From an uncultured Haloferula sp. (GTDB taxonomy: Bacteria; Verrucomicrobiota; Verrucomicrobiae; Verrucomicrobiales; Akkermansiaceae), in NCBI GenBank assembly GCA_946885645.1, contig CAMPGU010000069.1:1-15947 (forward strand): a DNA stretch of 15,947 nucleotides, read 5' to 3'. The translations under genes and the position numbers were made by a program. The notes below the pieces were generated by a model that did no database searches, was not told where the DNA came from, and saw only the letters and a program-made list of their open reading frames with translations. Shown here piece by piece: positions 1-12,501 of this stretch. Numbering within the stretch: the stretch's first letter is position 1; each line of letters begins with the position of its first letter.

Positions 1-2
1 GC

Positions 3-3000
3 TCAGGGCCGGGTGCCTTGGAGCTGGCCGAAAAGCTTGCCACCCGCCGCATTGGACTTCGGCAACTGGACTTGAATCAGATCGTAATCGGCGCTCGCTC
101 CGCCGTCTTCGGTAATGGTGACGACAACCCCGTTCGCATCCGTTCCGGGGATCAACGGCACGGTGTTCCACGTCACAAGACTGGTTCCCCAGCGGAAATT
201 CAGCGTCGAGTCTGTCTCCGAAGCATCGGAGCGATCGAAGGTGAAGATCAGGTGGGTGGCACTTTGAGTCGTCGTCACCAAATCGCCATCAAAGGCCAAC
301 GGAGTGCCGCCGAGCTGGTACTCGAGGACGTTGCCGTAGCCATCGGTATCAGGGTTGTCTTCGGCGCCATCGTTCACGCCGGCGGTGAGCCCGGAAGTCC
401 CGGCCCACTCGACGTACCCCGGCAGGGTGCCGGTGAAGCTGAGGACCCCGGAAGCTTCGTCGAACAAGTAGTTTCCGTCGCCGCTCGTCCAGATCCGCGA
501 TCCGGCAGTGCCGGAATCCGGCGTAAAGCCCCCTGCCAGGGAAGCCGAATCGACAACCGTGAAGCCGGGATCATAGGTTGGAACAAGCGTGACCAAGCTC
601 CAGGAAGCGCCGGTCGAAAGCGCGACGGTGCTCAGGTCGATGTTCATCGTCCCGGCCAATGTGAAGGTTCCGGTGCCACTGATCGAGTTCGCCACTCCGG
701 AGGCGGCGGGTCGGATGTAGTAAACGCTGTCCGTGCCGGGATTCAGCGCGCCGTTCACGACCAAGCTGGCAGTAGCATCCATCGAGAGGTTGCCGGTCCA
801 GTCGTTGGTCGCATTGTCGAACTGCACTTGCCGGATGGCGGTGGCATTCCCGCTCAAGATCAGATCGCCGCTGCCCGACACCTTGGCACCCACGATCACC
901 GTTCCGTTGTCGGCGAAAAGCGTGGACGGATCGACCACCAGAACCGTGCCGGCCACGGTGACGGGTTGGCCGGCGTCCTCGCCGTTGCGAACGGTCACCC
1001 CGTCGAAGACGTAGTTCGCCTCCACGATGCTAGTGCCACCCTTCAGCAGGAACTGGCTCGAGCCGAGCGCCAGACGCGCCCCCGCAAACACGGTCGTTTG
1101 ATTGGCCACGTTGGGCGTGCGGAGCGTTAGGCCATTGGTGACCAGGTAATTTTTCCCTGCCACCGGGACGGCTGCGCCCGGCCAGTTCGTCCCCGCATTG
1201 AACGAGGTGGTGCCGAAACCGTCGCTGGCCGCAAGCAAGATGCCGTCATAGAAGCCGTCGCCGTTGATGTCGTTGAAGTCGCTCCCGTTGGTGGGGTCGG
1301 TGCCATCCGCGAACTCCTCGGCATGGGTGGCTTTGTCGTTGTCGAAGTCGTTCGTGCCGTTGAACACCAGATAGTTCGCACCGAGAACCGGCTGGAAGTA
1401 CACGAACTCCCAGTAATCGGGCAATTGGTCGATGTCGGTGTCGCGACCGGAGTATTGTTGGGTCGGATCGAAACCGCCTTGGAACTCCTGGAGATCGGAG
1501 TCGAAATCACCGTCGTTATTGGTATCCGTGCCTCCGGACCGCAAGCTCGAGTCTGCCGTGTTCAGGTCGGGGAAGAAGGTGAATTCCCAACCGTCGGAGA
1601 TTCCGTCGCCATCCGTATCGGGGCTGGAGTTCGAGTCCGTGGGGATGGTGCCGTAAACTTCTTCAGACTCGTTATCGGCGAAGTCGAAGTCAGGATCGTC
1701 CGAGCCGATCTGGAGGAGATTATTGAAGTGCTCGCGTTCCCATGTGTCGGCAAGGTTGTCCTTATCGCTGTCCAGCGAGGTTGAAAGGACGTCGTCCGGA
1801 TGGGTTTCCGCGGTAAGCTCCGCCTCGTCGTTCTCCCCATCCCCATCGGTATCCACACCCGCCGTCGCGGTGGTAAGATCGCCGAAACGAGCGACCTCCC
1901 ACGCGTCCGGAAAGCCATCGGGCTCGGAGTCGGTTCGGTCGATGTTGTCGGGGCCGAGGAGATGGAATAACTCGCGCTCGGTTTCGCTCAAGGTGCCTTT
2001 CCACAAGCGCACTTCGTCATAGGTGGCGAAGGCGGTGTTGTCCGGATAGAAGGAGCGCCCCAAGGTGCAAGCGCTGTCGATGAGTGCCCGGAGATCAACA
2101 CCAGCAGGGGTATTGAAGGTGCCCTTGGCCTCATAGAGCGGATGCCCCCCCGCTTGGGAGCCGGCTGCCGGAGCGGAGTACCAAGTGACCCGCGCTCCGG
2201 ACGCGAGGGCGCCATCGGTGAATGCCGCGGGCTCGATGGTCATCAAGATATGGTACGGAGTCCCCGGCACATAGGGAGCATTGCCGGGTGCGAACGAGGC
2301 GGTCGGCTCCCAGGAGACTTGGTCGGCATTGAGGTCCGTTCCTTGGGTCCACGTCATCCGCAGTGATTCGTTTGCCGTCGGATTGACGCCGTCGTTCACC
2401 CCGAAGTCGAAGATGCGGCTCCAGTTCTGAACCACCTCCTGGGTAGCCCACAGTTCGATCGTCACCGGCTTGACAGTTCCGGCCTGGAGGCCGCTGAGGA
2501 GATTGCTGCCGAGAACGACATAGTCGCTCGCGCCCTTGGCTCCGCCGGATAGACCGACGCTGGTCGCATTCTGGGTTGAAGACAGGCCGACGTCCGCAAT
2601 GACGTCATTGGCGATCTGGGCATCGCTGCCCCCGACGGAGTCGGTGAGGTCCCCGGTGAAACTCCAGCGGTGGGCGAGCTTCGCATTTCCGGGAGCCCAC
2701 GCCGTGTCCTGCGGATCGGTGCCGGCCTGGAACTCCTGCAGGTTGGTGAAGCCGTCGGCGTCCGCGTGACCTGCCGAATCGTCGGTGCCGACCACCAATC
2801 CGTTCAGGATTTCCCAAGCATCGGACATCAGGTCGCTATCGGCGTCGGGCCAGATGGACGCGTTGGTCGGCGAGGTGCCCGCCGTGATCTCGTCCGAGTT
2901 GGTGGCGGAGTCGCCGTCGTAGTCTCCCCCCGGGGTCTGGGCGAGATTGCCGAAGGCGGCGATCTCTGCGGTGTCCGCAAAGGCGTCTCCATCGATATCC

Positions 3001-3902
3001 CCGGGAACCGACGCCGGATTGGTCGGATCCGAGCTGTTCACGCCGCCGTTGTACTCAGCGAGGTCGCTTTGACCGTCGCCGTCCCAGTCGCCCGATCCGT
3101 CGCCGGATCCCGACGGGGTCGTGATGGTCCCGTTGAGCTGGGTCAGTGTCGTGATGGCGTCCCAACCGAGTTCCCAAGCGTCATTCAAGCCGTCGGCATC
3201 GGAGTCAGGATTCCCCGATTGCACGAACGCCAGCGAAACTTCACCGTCGGCACCGCCGGTCCAGCCGAGTGCCTTGACTCCGGCCACCCCCGAGGTGTTG
3301 GCAAACCCGCGCGCGAGCGCTCCGCCGCCAATCGTGCCGTTGATATCGAAGATGCCCGAATTCGCGCTCGGAATGATGGAGCCGGATGCAGGGACGATGC
3401 CCGCCCCGTTGCTGTTGTTGATCCCCTTGAAATTGACCACGAACTTGTCCGCGCTGGAGGTAGTGATGGTCGCCAAGGTTCCCACATCGATCGCCGTCGC
3501 TCCACCCGAGGTGTCAACGCCAGCAAGTTCGTAAACAAAGAAGCCCGCGGCGGGTGCCCCCGCGGCGCCCAGGGTCGCCGTGATGGCGATGGTTGCAGGT
3601 GCCGGTTCGGGAAGAATATAGCAACCAACCGCGGTCCGTCCGTTGGTGGAGAACCGGGTAGCGGCATTTCCGCCAAAGGTGATGCCGGAGATCGCCGAGG
3701 TGTTGTCGTTGTAGTAGCCGGCTACGATCACCTTGGCGGTCAAGGACGTCGCGAGCGTATAGGTGTAGGTCGAAGTGCCCGGATTGGCGGCATTGCTGTT
3801 GGTGACAAAGCTGCCCGTTCCGTTGACGGTGACTTGAGCCGCGAGTGGACACGCGGCCGCCGCGAGAAGGACAATCGCGGCACTCAGTTGGGTTGATTTC
3901 AT
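3..3902 (-). CDS. Large secreted repeat protein with LamG and thrombospondin-type-3-like repeats
   Basis: Complete 1299-residue protein. The first ~23 residues are a signal peptide (basic MKS start, hydrophobic core, AxA-like exit at PLAAQ). Residues ~24-230 form a Gly/Ala/Thr-rich beta-type region. Acidic DxDxDG repeats with a D-x-WE signature follow (W243 and W363). Residues ~409-645 resemble a LamG/concanavalin-like jelly roll, running from LAHRWSFTGDL to EVRLWKGTL. A second acidic repeat block has W668, W721, W772 and W831. Residues ~880-1150 look like a beta-helical stretch of the kind linked to autotransporter-associated repeats. The C-terminal ~135 residues carry the DNPDTDGYGNVLEYQLGGTP module common at the ends of verrucomicrobial secreted proteins. 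The acidic repeats probably bind calcium, and the LamG-like part may bind glycans or proteins. No enzyme motif, PEP-CTERM anchor or outer-membrane barrel is visible. The precise role is unknown; its position divergent from a xylan operon suggests surface binding of substrate. No Shine-Dalgarno precedes the ATG. Confidence 0.85.
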   Translation of the reverse strand: MKSTQLSAAIVLLAAAACPLAAQVTVNGTGSFVTNSNAANPGTSTYTYTLATSLTAKVIVAGYYNDNTSAISGITFGGNAATRFSTNGRTAVGCYILPEPAPATIAITATLGAAGAPAAGFFVYELAGVDTSGGATAIDVGTLATITTSSADKFVVNFKGINNSNGAGIVPASGSIIPSANSGIFDINGTIGGGALARGFANTSGVAGVKALGWTGGADGEVSLAFVQSGNPDSDADGLNDAWELGWDAITTLTQLNGTITTPSGSGDGSGDWDGDGQSDLAEYNGGVNSSDPTNPASVPGDIDGDAFADTAEIAAFGNLAQTPGGDYDGDSATNSDEITAGTSPTNASIWPDADSDLMSDAWEILNGLVVGTDDSAGHADADGFTNLQEFQAGTDPQDTAWAPGNAKLAHRWSFTGDLTDSVGGSDAQIANDVIADVGLSSTQNATSVGLSGGAKGASDYVVLGSNLLSGLQAGTVKPVTIELWATQEVVQNWSRIFDFGVNDGVNPTANESLRMTWTQGTDLNADQVSWEPTASFAPGNAPYVPGTPYHILMTIEPAAFTDGALASGARVTWYSAPAAGSQAGGHPLYEAKGTFNTPAGVDLRALIDSACTLGRSFYPDNTAFATYDEVRLWKGTLSETERELFHLLGPDNIDRTDSEPDGFPDAWEVARFGDLTTATAGVDTDGDGENDEAELTAETHPDDVLSTSLDSDKDNLADTWEREHFNNLLQIGSDDPDFDFADNESEEVYGTIPTDSNSSPDTDGDGISDGWEFTFFPDLNTADSSLRSGGTDTNNDGDFDSDLQEFQGGFDPTQQYSGRDTDIDQLPDYWEFVYFQPVLGANYLVFNGTNDFDNDKATHAEEFADGTDPTNGSDFNDINGDGFYDGILLAASDGFGTTSFNAGTNWPGAAVPVAGKNYLVTNGLTLRTPNVANQTTVFAGARLALGSSQFLLKGGTSIVEANYVFDGVTVRNGEDAGQPVTVAGTVLVVDPSTLFADNGTVIVGAKVSGSGDLILSGNATAIRQVQFDNATNDWTGNLSMDATASLVVNGALNPGTDSVYYIRPAASGVANSISGTGTFTLAGTMNIDLSTVALSTGASWSLVTLVPTYDPGFTVVDSASLAGGFTPDSGTAGSRIWTSGDGNYLFDEASGVLSFTGTLPGYVEWAGTSGLTAGVNDGAEDNPDTDGYGNVLEYQLGGTPLAFDGDLVTTTQSATHLIFTFDRSDASETDSTLNFRWGTSLVTWNTVPLIPGTDANGVVVTITEDGGASADYDLIQVQLPKSNAAGGKLFGQLQGTRP
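1394..1937 (-). repeat. Acidic D-x-WE repeat block (thrombospondin type 3-like)
   Basis: This stretch encodes four successive copies of a pattern D-x-D-x-D-x-hydrophobic-x-D-x-WE-x3-F inside the large secreted protein. The invariant Trp residues are 668, 721, 772 and 831, so the spacing is about 51-59 residues. Two more diverged copies lie nearer the N terminus (Trp 243 and 363), on the other side of the LamG-like domain. The Asp spacing resembles calcium-binding thrombospondin type 3 or dockerin-like loops. The copies differ at DNA level, so this is an old protein repeat and not a recent tandem duplication. Confidence 0.7.
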
Positions 3903-4014
3903 GGACGTTGGGTTACCAATGGGAGATCTCGGGTTTGATGATTCTTCGTGTGCGGGAGAATGAATCCATAGAACTGATCCGGAGTGACTGGATGGGGAAA
4001 TAGGAGACGCGGAG

Positions 4015-4030
4015 AATTACACGTTTAATT
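4015..4030. promoter_or_regulatory. Candidate LacI-family operator 1
   Basis: The 16-bp sequence AATTACACGTTTAATT is an inverted repeat with 7 of 8 matching half-site positions around a central CG, the symmetry typical of LacI-family operators. It lies about 113-128 bp upstream of the start of the leftward secreted-protein gene. Its right half and the preceding AC (ACGTTTAATT) recur exactly at 4158-4167. It resembles the site just before the GH43 gene, which adjoins the only regulator gene in the window. Binding by that regulator is inferred. Confidence 0.5.
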
Positions 4031-4089
4031 CAAAGATCGTTTCGCGGTCGGTGATGGAGGGGACTTTTCTATTTCCGGCTGCTGGAGCG

Positions 4090-4119
4090 ACCCGGGAGAC
4101 AAGAAGCGCTCCTCCGGGT
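4090..4119. other. Possible hairpin in the divergent region
   Basis: ACCCGG (4090-4095) can pair with CCGGGT (4114-4119). Two further pairs form beyond a one-base bulge, enclosing a loop of about 13 bases. No T-run follows on either strand, so it is not a standard intrinsic terminator. It may be leader structure or chance. Confidence 0.2.
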
Positions 4120-4151
4120 GAGCACGGCTTCCCCGAAGGCGAGGATTTCCA

Positions 4152-4167
4152 GATTCGACGTTTAATT
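4152..4167. promoter_or_regulatory. Candidate LacI-family operator 2 (degenerate left half)
   Basis: GATTCGACGTTTAATT has a right half identical to operator 1 (GTTTAATT) and a weaker left half, with 5 of 8 symmetric positions around the central CG. The exact 10-mer ACGTTTAATT is shared with 4021-4030. The two centres are 137 bp apart, a spacing that would allow looping if both are bound. It is weaker than operator 1 by symmetry alone. Confidence 0.35.
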
Positions 4168-4579
4168 AGCCGGGCAAATCAGCTTCTGTCTAGAAGAATT
4201 CTCGTAATTTTGTATGACATCTAGCGCGTGCACGAGGCGGTGCGAAAAATAAGCGGTCTCCTCAATCTGCTACGATGGCGTACCCGAGATCTTTCGATCA
4301 TCATGGCGGGCGCGCGTCTCCTCCGACGCGGTAATGGGCTGCCATCCGCTATCCTACCGAAAAAAAGAGGAGCCTCCTTTCCCTAGCACCACCACTCCCG
4401 GTATGGCTGCGGCACTTTTACCCATCTTCTAACCAGGACCCGTCCCCTACTGATTGACGACTCCATACAAATCCCTGGCGGCAAACTCCTAGCGGCCGGC
4501 AATTTTTCACCTCAACGTGGAAACTTTCCGCAGCGGGGCGTGTTTCTCCCCAAACCCGAGTCTCTTCCGACCCAAGATC

Positions 4580-9335
<4,756 letters not shown>

Positions 9336-9367
9336 ATCCGGCTCGTTATTGGAAAGCCCGACCGACC

Positions 9368-10492
9368 ATGAACGCCTTCTCCCGCCTGCTTCTCCTCGCA
9401 CTTCCGGCCGCCACGATGGCCGCCGCCGAGCCGACTCTCCGCGAGGTTTACAAGAACGACTTCCTGGTCGGAGTCGCGCTCAACAGCCGCATCGTCAGCG
9501 GCCGGAACACGAAGGCTGGTAACCTTGCCGGCTCGGAGTTCTCCTGCCTCACCGCGGAGAACGACATGAAGTGGCAGATGATCCATCCCGAGCCCGGGCG
9601 CTTCAACTTCGGGACATCGGACGCCTACTTCGAGTTCGCGAGGAAGCACAAGATGGAGGTCATCGGCCACACGCTGGTCTGGCATAGCCAGACGCCGCGC
9701 TGGGTGTTCGAGGGAGAAGGCGGAAAGCCCGCAACCAGGGAAGAACTGCTCAAGCGGATGCGCGATCACATCCACGCCGTCGGCGGCCGCTACAAGGGCA
9801 AGGTCAAGGGTTGGGACGTGGTCAACGAAGCACTTTCCGACGGCGGGCCGGATATCCTGCGGGAATCGCCGTGGCGGAAGATCATCGGCGATGACTTCCT
9901 CGACCACGCCTTCCGCTTTGCCCGGGAAGCCGACCCGAAGGCCGAACTCTACTACAACGACTACGGTCTCGAGAACCCGCGCAAGCGGGACAACTGCGTA
10001 AAGCTCGTCAAGGGCATGCTCGAACGCAAGGTGCCCATCGACGGTATCGGCACGCAGTCCCATTTTCAACTCAACCACCCGTCCACGGAGGAGATCGAGA
10101 AGACTATCAAAGCTTTCTCCGATCTCGGTTTGAAGGTCATGATCACCGAACTCGATGTGGACGTCCTGCCCGGCCGCGGCGCTCCGGGAAATGCCGACAT
10201 CAACCGACGCGAGCAGGGCGACGCGACGACCAATCCCTACACCACCGGGCTGCCCGCGGACATGCAGGAGAAGCTGGCCAAGCGCTACGCCGACATTTTC
10301 GGCATCTACCTGAAGCATCGCAGATCGGTCACCCGCGTCACCTTTTGGGGCCTCGACGACGGCCAGACCTGGTTGAATGGCTTTCCGATCCGCGGCCGCA
10401 CCAATCATCCGCTGCTCTTCGACCGCGAGCTGAATCCGAAGCCCGCCTTCGAGGCGGTGATCAGAAAGGGGCGGGAGAAGCGTCCGAGTTAA
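9368..10492 (+). CDS. Secreted GH10 endo-1,4-beta-xylanase
   Basis: A 374-residue protein with a signal peptide (MNAFSRLLLLALPAATMAAA) and one GH10 TIM-barrel filling the rest. Diagnostic segments appear in order: LTAENDMKWQMIHPEPG, GHTLVWHSQTP, WDVVNEAL with the acid/base Glu154, GIGTQSHFQL, ITELDVDV with the nucleophile Glu261, and TFWGLDDGQTWLNGFP near the end. The enzyme cleaves internal beta-1,4-xylosyl links of xylan outside the cytoplasm and yields xylo-oligosaccharides. No carbohydrate-binding module is attached, so binding may depend on other proteins. The ATG at 9368 was chosen because the signal peptide starts there; the frame is open further upstream, but that part lies within the preceding gene. 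A weak purine stretch GGAAAG lies 11 bases before the ATG. Confidence 0.97.
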   Translation: MNAFSRLLLLALPAATMAAAEPTLREVYKNDFLVGVALNSRIVSGRNTKAGNLAGSEFSCLTAENDMKWQMIHPEPGRFNFGTSDAYFEFARKHKMEVIGHTLVWHSQTPRWVFEGEGGKPATREELLKRMRDHIHAVGGRYKGKVKGWDVVNEALSDGGPDILRESPWRKIIGDDFLDHAFRFAREADPKAELYYNDYGLENPRKRDNCVKLVKGMLERKVPIDGIGTQSHFQLNHPSTEEIEKTIKAFSDLGLKVMITELDVDVLPGRGAPGNADINRREQGDATTNPYTTGLPADMQEKLAKRYADIFGIYLKHRRSVTRVTFWGLDDGQTWLNGFPIRGRTNHPLLFDRELNPKPAFEAVIRKGREKRPS

Positions 10493-10519
10493 GAGAATCT
10501 GCTGAGAAACCTCCTGCCC

Positions 10520-12478
10520 ATGAGAACCCTCGCGCGCCTCTCGTTGGCGCTCCTCCTAGTCCTATTTCCCGCCAGCGGCGTCCGCGGAAAGGAGACAGCG
10601 CTACCCTTCCTCAGCCCCGTCTTCGGGGACCACATGGTCTTGCAGCGGGATAAGCCGAACACGATCTGGGGCTGGACCAGGCCGGGCGCGGAAGTGCGGT
10701 TGGAGCTTGAAGGCGCGGGCATTCAAACCATGGCCGGCAACGATGGACGCTGGTCGATCCGCTTCGCCCCGCCGCCAGCAGGCGGACCCTATACCGTGGT
10801 GATCGACGGTCCCGAGCGGCGCGAGTTGAAGGATGTGCTGGTCGGCGACGTTTGGCTTTGCAGCGGCCAGTCGAACATGGAGTTCGCGCTCGCCCGCTCG
10901 AACGGCGGGGACGAAGCGGTCAAGAATGCCAGCCGTCCCGGTATCCGCCTCTTCGCCGCGGCGAGCCAAGTCGGCTATCGTCCCATGCTCTTGCCGAAAG
11001 GAACGTGGCAAACATGCACACCGGAGTCTGCTGCACGCTTCTCAGCCGTGGGCTATCATTTCGGCCTGCGGATTCATGAGGACCAGAAGGTGCCTGTCGG
11101 ACTGTTGCAGTGTGCCATCGGCGGCACTCCGGCCGAAAGCTGGACCAGCGCGGAAGCCCTTCGCCCGGTCGGCGATTTCAGCCCACAACTCGATGAAGTC
11201 GCACGTCTGCGGGATCGCGGCGGCCCGCAATACGGGAACTTCATCTCGCACTGGTACGACGAATTCGACCGCGGGCAGAAAGACAATAGCTGGTTCGGGC
11301 CCGGCCTCGACGACGCCGATTGGGCTCCCGTCACGTTGAAGGACGGCTTTTCAAAGCTCGGGGTCCAGGACACCCCGGCGGTCGTCTATTTTCGCAAGCA
11401 AATCACGATTCCGCAAAACGCGCCGACCCATGGCGCGCGGCTTCACCTCGGCATCGTCGAGCGCATGGACACGGTGCATCTCAACGGCCGCTGGATCGGC
11501 GCGAGCGCCTGGGTCGAAAACCCGCGTGCCTACCCCATACCCGACGACGTGCTGAAACCCGGCGAAAACGAAATCGTGATCCGCGTTCTCAAGAGCCGGC
11601 CCGACGGCGGCTTCCGCTCACCGCCCGAACAACTCAAGGTGATGCTCGCCGACAAGACGGAAATCCTGCTGGCCGGTGACTGGCGTGGCAAAGTCAGCGT
11701 CGATGCGCGCCCGCCGCATCCATTGCCCGCGGGCTACGAGAACTGGCCGGTGATGCCTTCCGTGCTCTACAACGGCATGATCTCCCCGCTCGCTCCCTTG
11801 TCGCTGACAGGAGCAATCTGGTACCAAGGCGAGGCGAACGCCGGGCGGGACGACCAGTACCGCCGCCTCCTTCCGGCGATGATCGCGGACTGGCGGCGCA
11901 CGTTCGGGCAGGGAGACTTCCCCTTCTACATCGTAGGCCTACCCGCCTTCATGGCGCGCCGCGATACCCCGGGCGGACCGGGTGGCTGGGCGGAATTCCG
12001 GGACGCCCAAGCCGATGTCGCCCGTAAGGCACCGCGGGTAGCCCTCGCGACGGCAATCGATAAGGGCGAAGCCGCCGACATTCACCCGCGTGACAAGCGC
12101 GAGATCGGCGAGCGGCTCGCCCTGTGCGCTTTCGCCCTCCACTATGGAAAGGATGTTCCTTACTCCGGCCCGATCCTGCATTCCATCGAACCGCTCGCTT
12201 CCGGGGACGCGCTGCGGGTCCGGTTCGATCACACCGATGGCGGCCTCGTTGTCCGCGGCGACGTATTGGAGGAGTTCTCCGTGGCCGGCGACGATCTCAA
12301 GTGGGCTTGGGCCCAGGCAAGAATCGATGGGGAATCGGTGGTCGTCTCGTCTGCGGACGTGCCCCGCCCGAAATACGTCCGCTATGCTTGGCAATCCAAT
12401 CCCCGGGCCACGCTTTACAACGGAGCCGGGCTTCCCGCCCTTCCCTTCCGGACGGACGAAGCCCGGAGAGGACGATAG
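10520..12478 (+). CDS. Secreted sialate-O-acetylesterase-like SGNH esterase, probable xylan acetylesterase
   Basis: A 652-residue protein with a signal peptide (MRTLARLSLALLLVLFPASG). After a short beta domain (FGDHMVLQRDKPNTIWGW), the catalytic part begins with LCSGQSNME, where Ser118 is the predicted nucleophile. It resumes at IWYQGEANAG and closes with DIHPRDKREIGERLA, where Asp520 and His522 complete the site. Residues ~240-395 between these blocks form an inserted galactose-binding-like jelly roll (DDADWAPVTL, HLNGRWIGAS, GENEIVIRVL), a layout usual for the long form of this family (Pfam SASA/DUF303). Despite the family name, many relatives in plant-polysaccharide loci deacetylate xylan or other hemicelluloses, and the GH10 gene 27 bp upstream makes acetyl-xylan the likeliest substrate. 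It is the last gene of the rightward run and converges on the GH43 gene with only 23 bp between stop codons. Confidence 0.9.
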   Translation: MRTLARLSLALLLVLFPASGVRGKETALPFLSPVFGDHMVLQRDKPNTIWGWTRPGAEVRLELEGAGIQTMAGNDGRWSIRFAPPPAGGPYTVVIDGPERRELKDVLVGDVWLCSGQSNMEFALARSNGGDEAVKNASRPGIRLFAAASQVGYRPMLLPKGTWQTCTPESAARFSAVGYHFGLRIHEDQKVPVGLLQCAIGGTPAESWTSAEALRPVGDFSPQLDEVARLRDRGGPQYGNFISHWYDEFDRGQKDNSWFGPGLDDADWAPVTLKDGFSKLGVQDTPAVVYFRKQITIPQNAPTHGARLHLGIVERMDTVHLNGRWIGASAWVENPRAYPIPDDVLKPGENEIVIRVLKSRPDGGFRSPPEQLKVMLADKTEILLAGDWRGKVSVDARPPHPLPAGYENWPVMPSVLYNGMISPLAPLSLTGAIWYQGEANAGRDDQYRRLLPAMIADWRRTFGQGDFPFYIVGLPAFMARRDTPGGPGGWAEFRDAQADVARKAPRVALATAIDKGEAADIHPRDKREIGERLALCAFALHYGKDVPYSGPILHSIEPLASGDALRVRFDHTDGGLVVRGDVLEEFSVAGDDLKWAWAQARIDGESVVVSSADVPRPKYVRYAWQSNPRATLYNGAGLPALPFRTDEARRGR

Positions 12479-12501
12479 GTGTCACGCGGGACGATTCGCG
12501 C

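Larger units (their letters stand above)
3903..4579. promoter_or_regulatory. Divergent intergenic regulatory region
   Basis: This 677-bp gap separates the large secreted protein (leftward) from the xylan operon (rightward) and must carry promoters for both. It has runs of A and T that are absent from the flanking genes. I see no convincing coding region in it. It holds two AT-rich palindromes resembling LacI-family operators and one possible hairpin, listed separately. A TTGACG at 4454-4459 and a TATGAC at 4213-4218 resemble -35 and -10 hexamers, but neither has a matching partner at the right distance, so no promoter is called. The plus-strand frame is open back to a GTG at 4517. The ATG at 4580 is preferred for the downstream gene because a typical signal peptide starts there. 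Confidence 0.6.

Noticed and set aside
3..120. PEP-CTERM or autotransporter barrel at the C terminus of the large protein
   Set aside because: There is no PEP motif with a following hydrophobic helix and basic tail, and no series of amphipathic strands ending in an aromatic residue.
2670..3896. A 408-codon plus-strand open frame opposite the large secreted protein
   Set aside because: Its composition (Arg/Gly/Val-rich) and lack of any recognisable motif mark it as a shadow; the minus strand has a signal peptide and ordered domains.
3840..3902. Lipoprotein signal (AAAAC) in the large secreted protein
   Set aside because: The residue three before the Cys is Ala and not Leu, and a normal signal peptidase I site follows directly, so a lipobox is unlikely.
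4360..4380. A7 run next to AGGA-GCC-TCCT, resembling an intrinsic terminator for leftward transcription
   Set aside because: The stem has only four strong pairs, and no leftward gene lies directly upstream that would need it.
4213..4459. Sigma-70-like hexamers TATGAC (4213) and TTGACG (4454)
   Set aside because: Each lacks a partner hexamer at 16-18 bp, so neither supports a promoter call.
10520..12478. Sialic acid catabolism role for the SASA-family esterase
   Set aside because: No sialidase, lyase or kinase of that pathway is nearby; all the neighbours point to xylan.
12479..12501. Bidirectional terminator between the two convergent genes
   Set aside because: The 23-bp gap has only a weak CGCG/CGCG pairing and no T-run on either strand.
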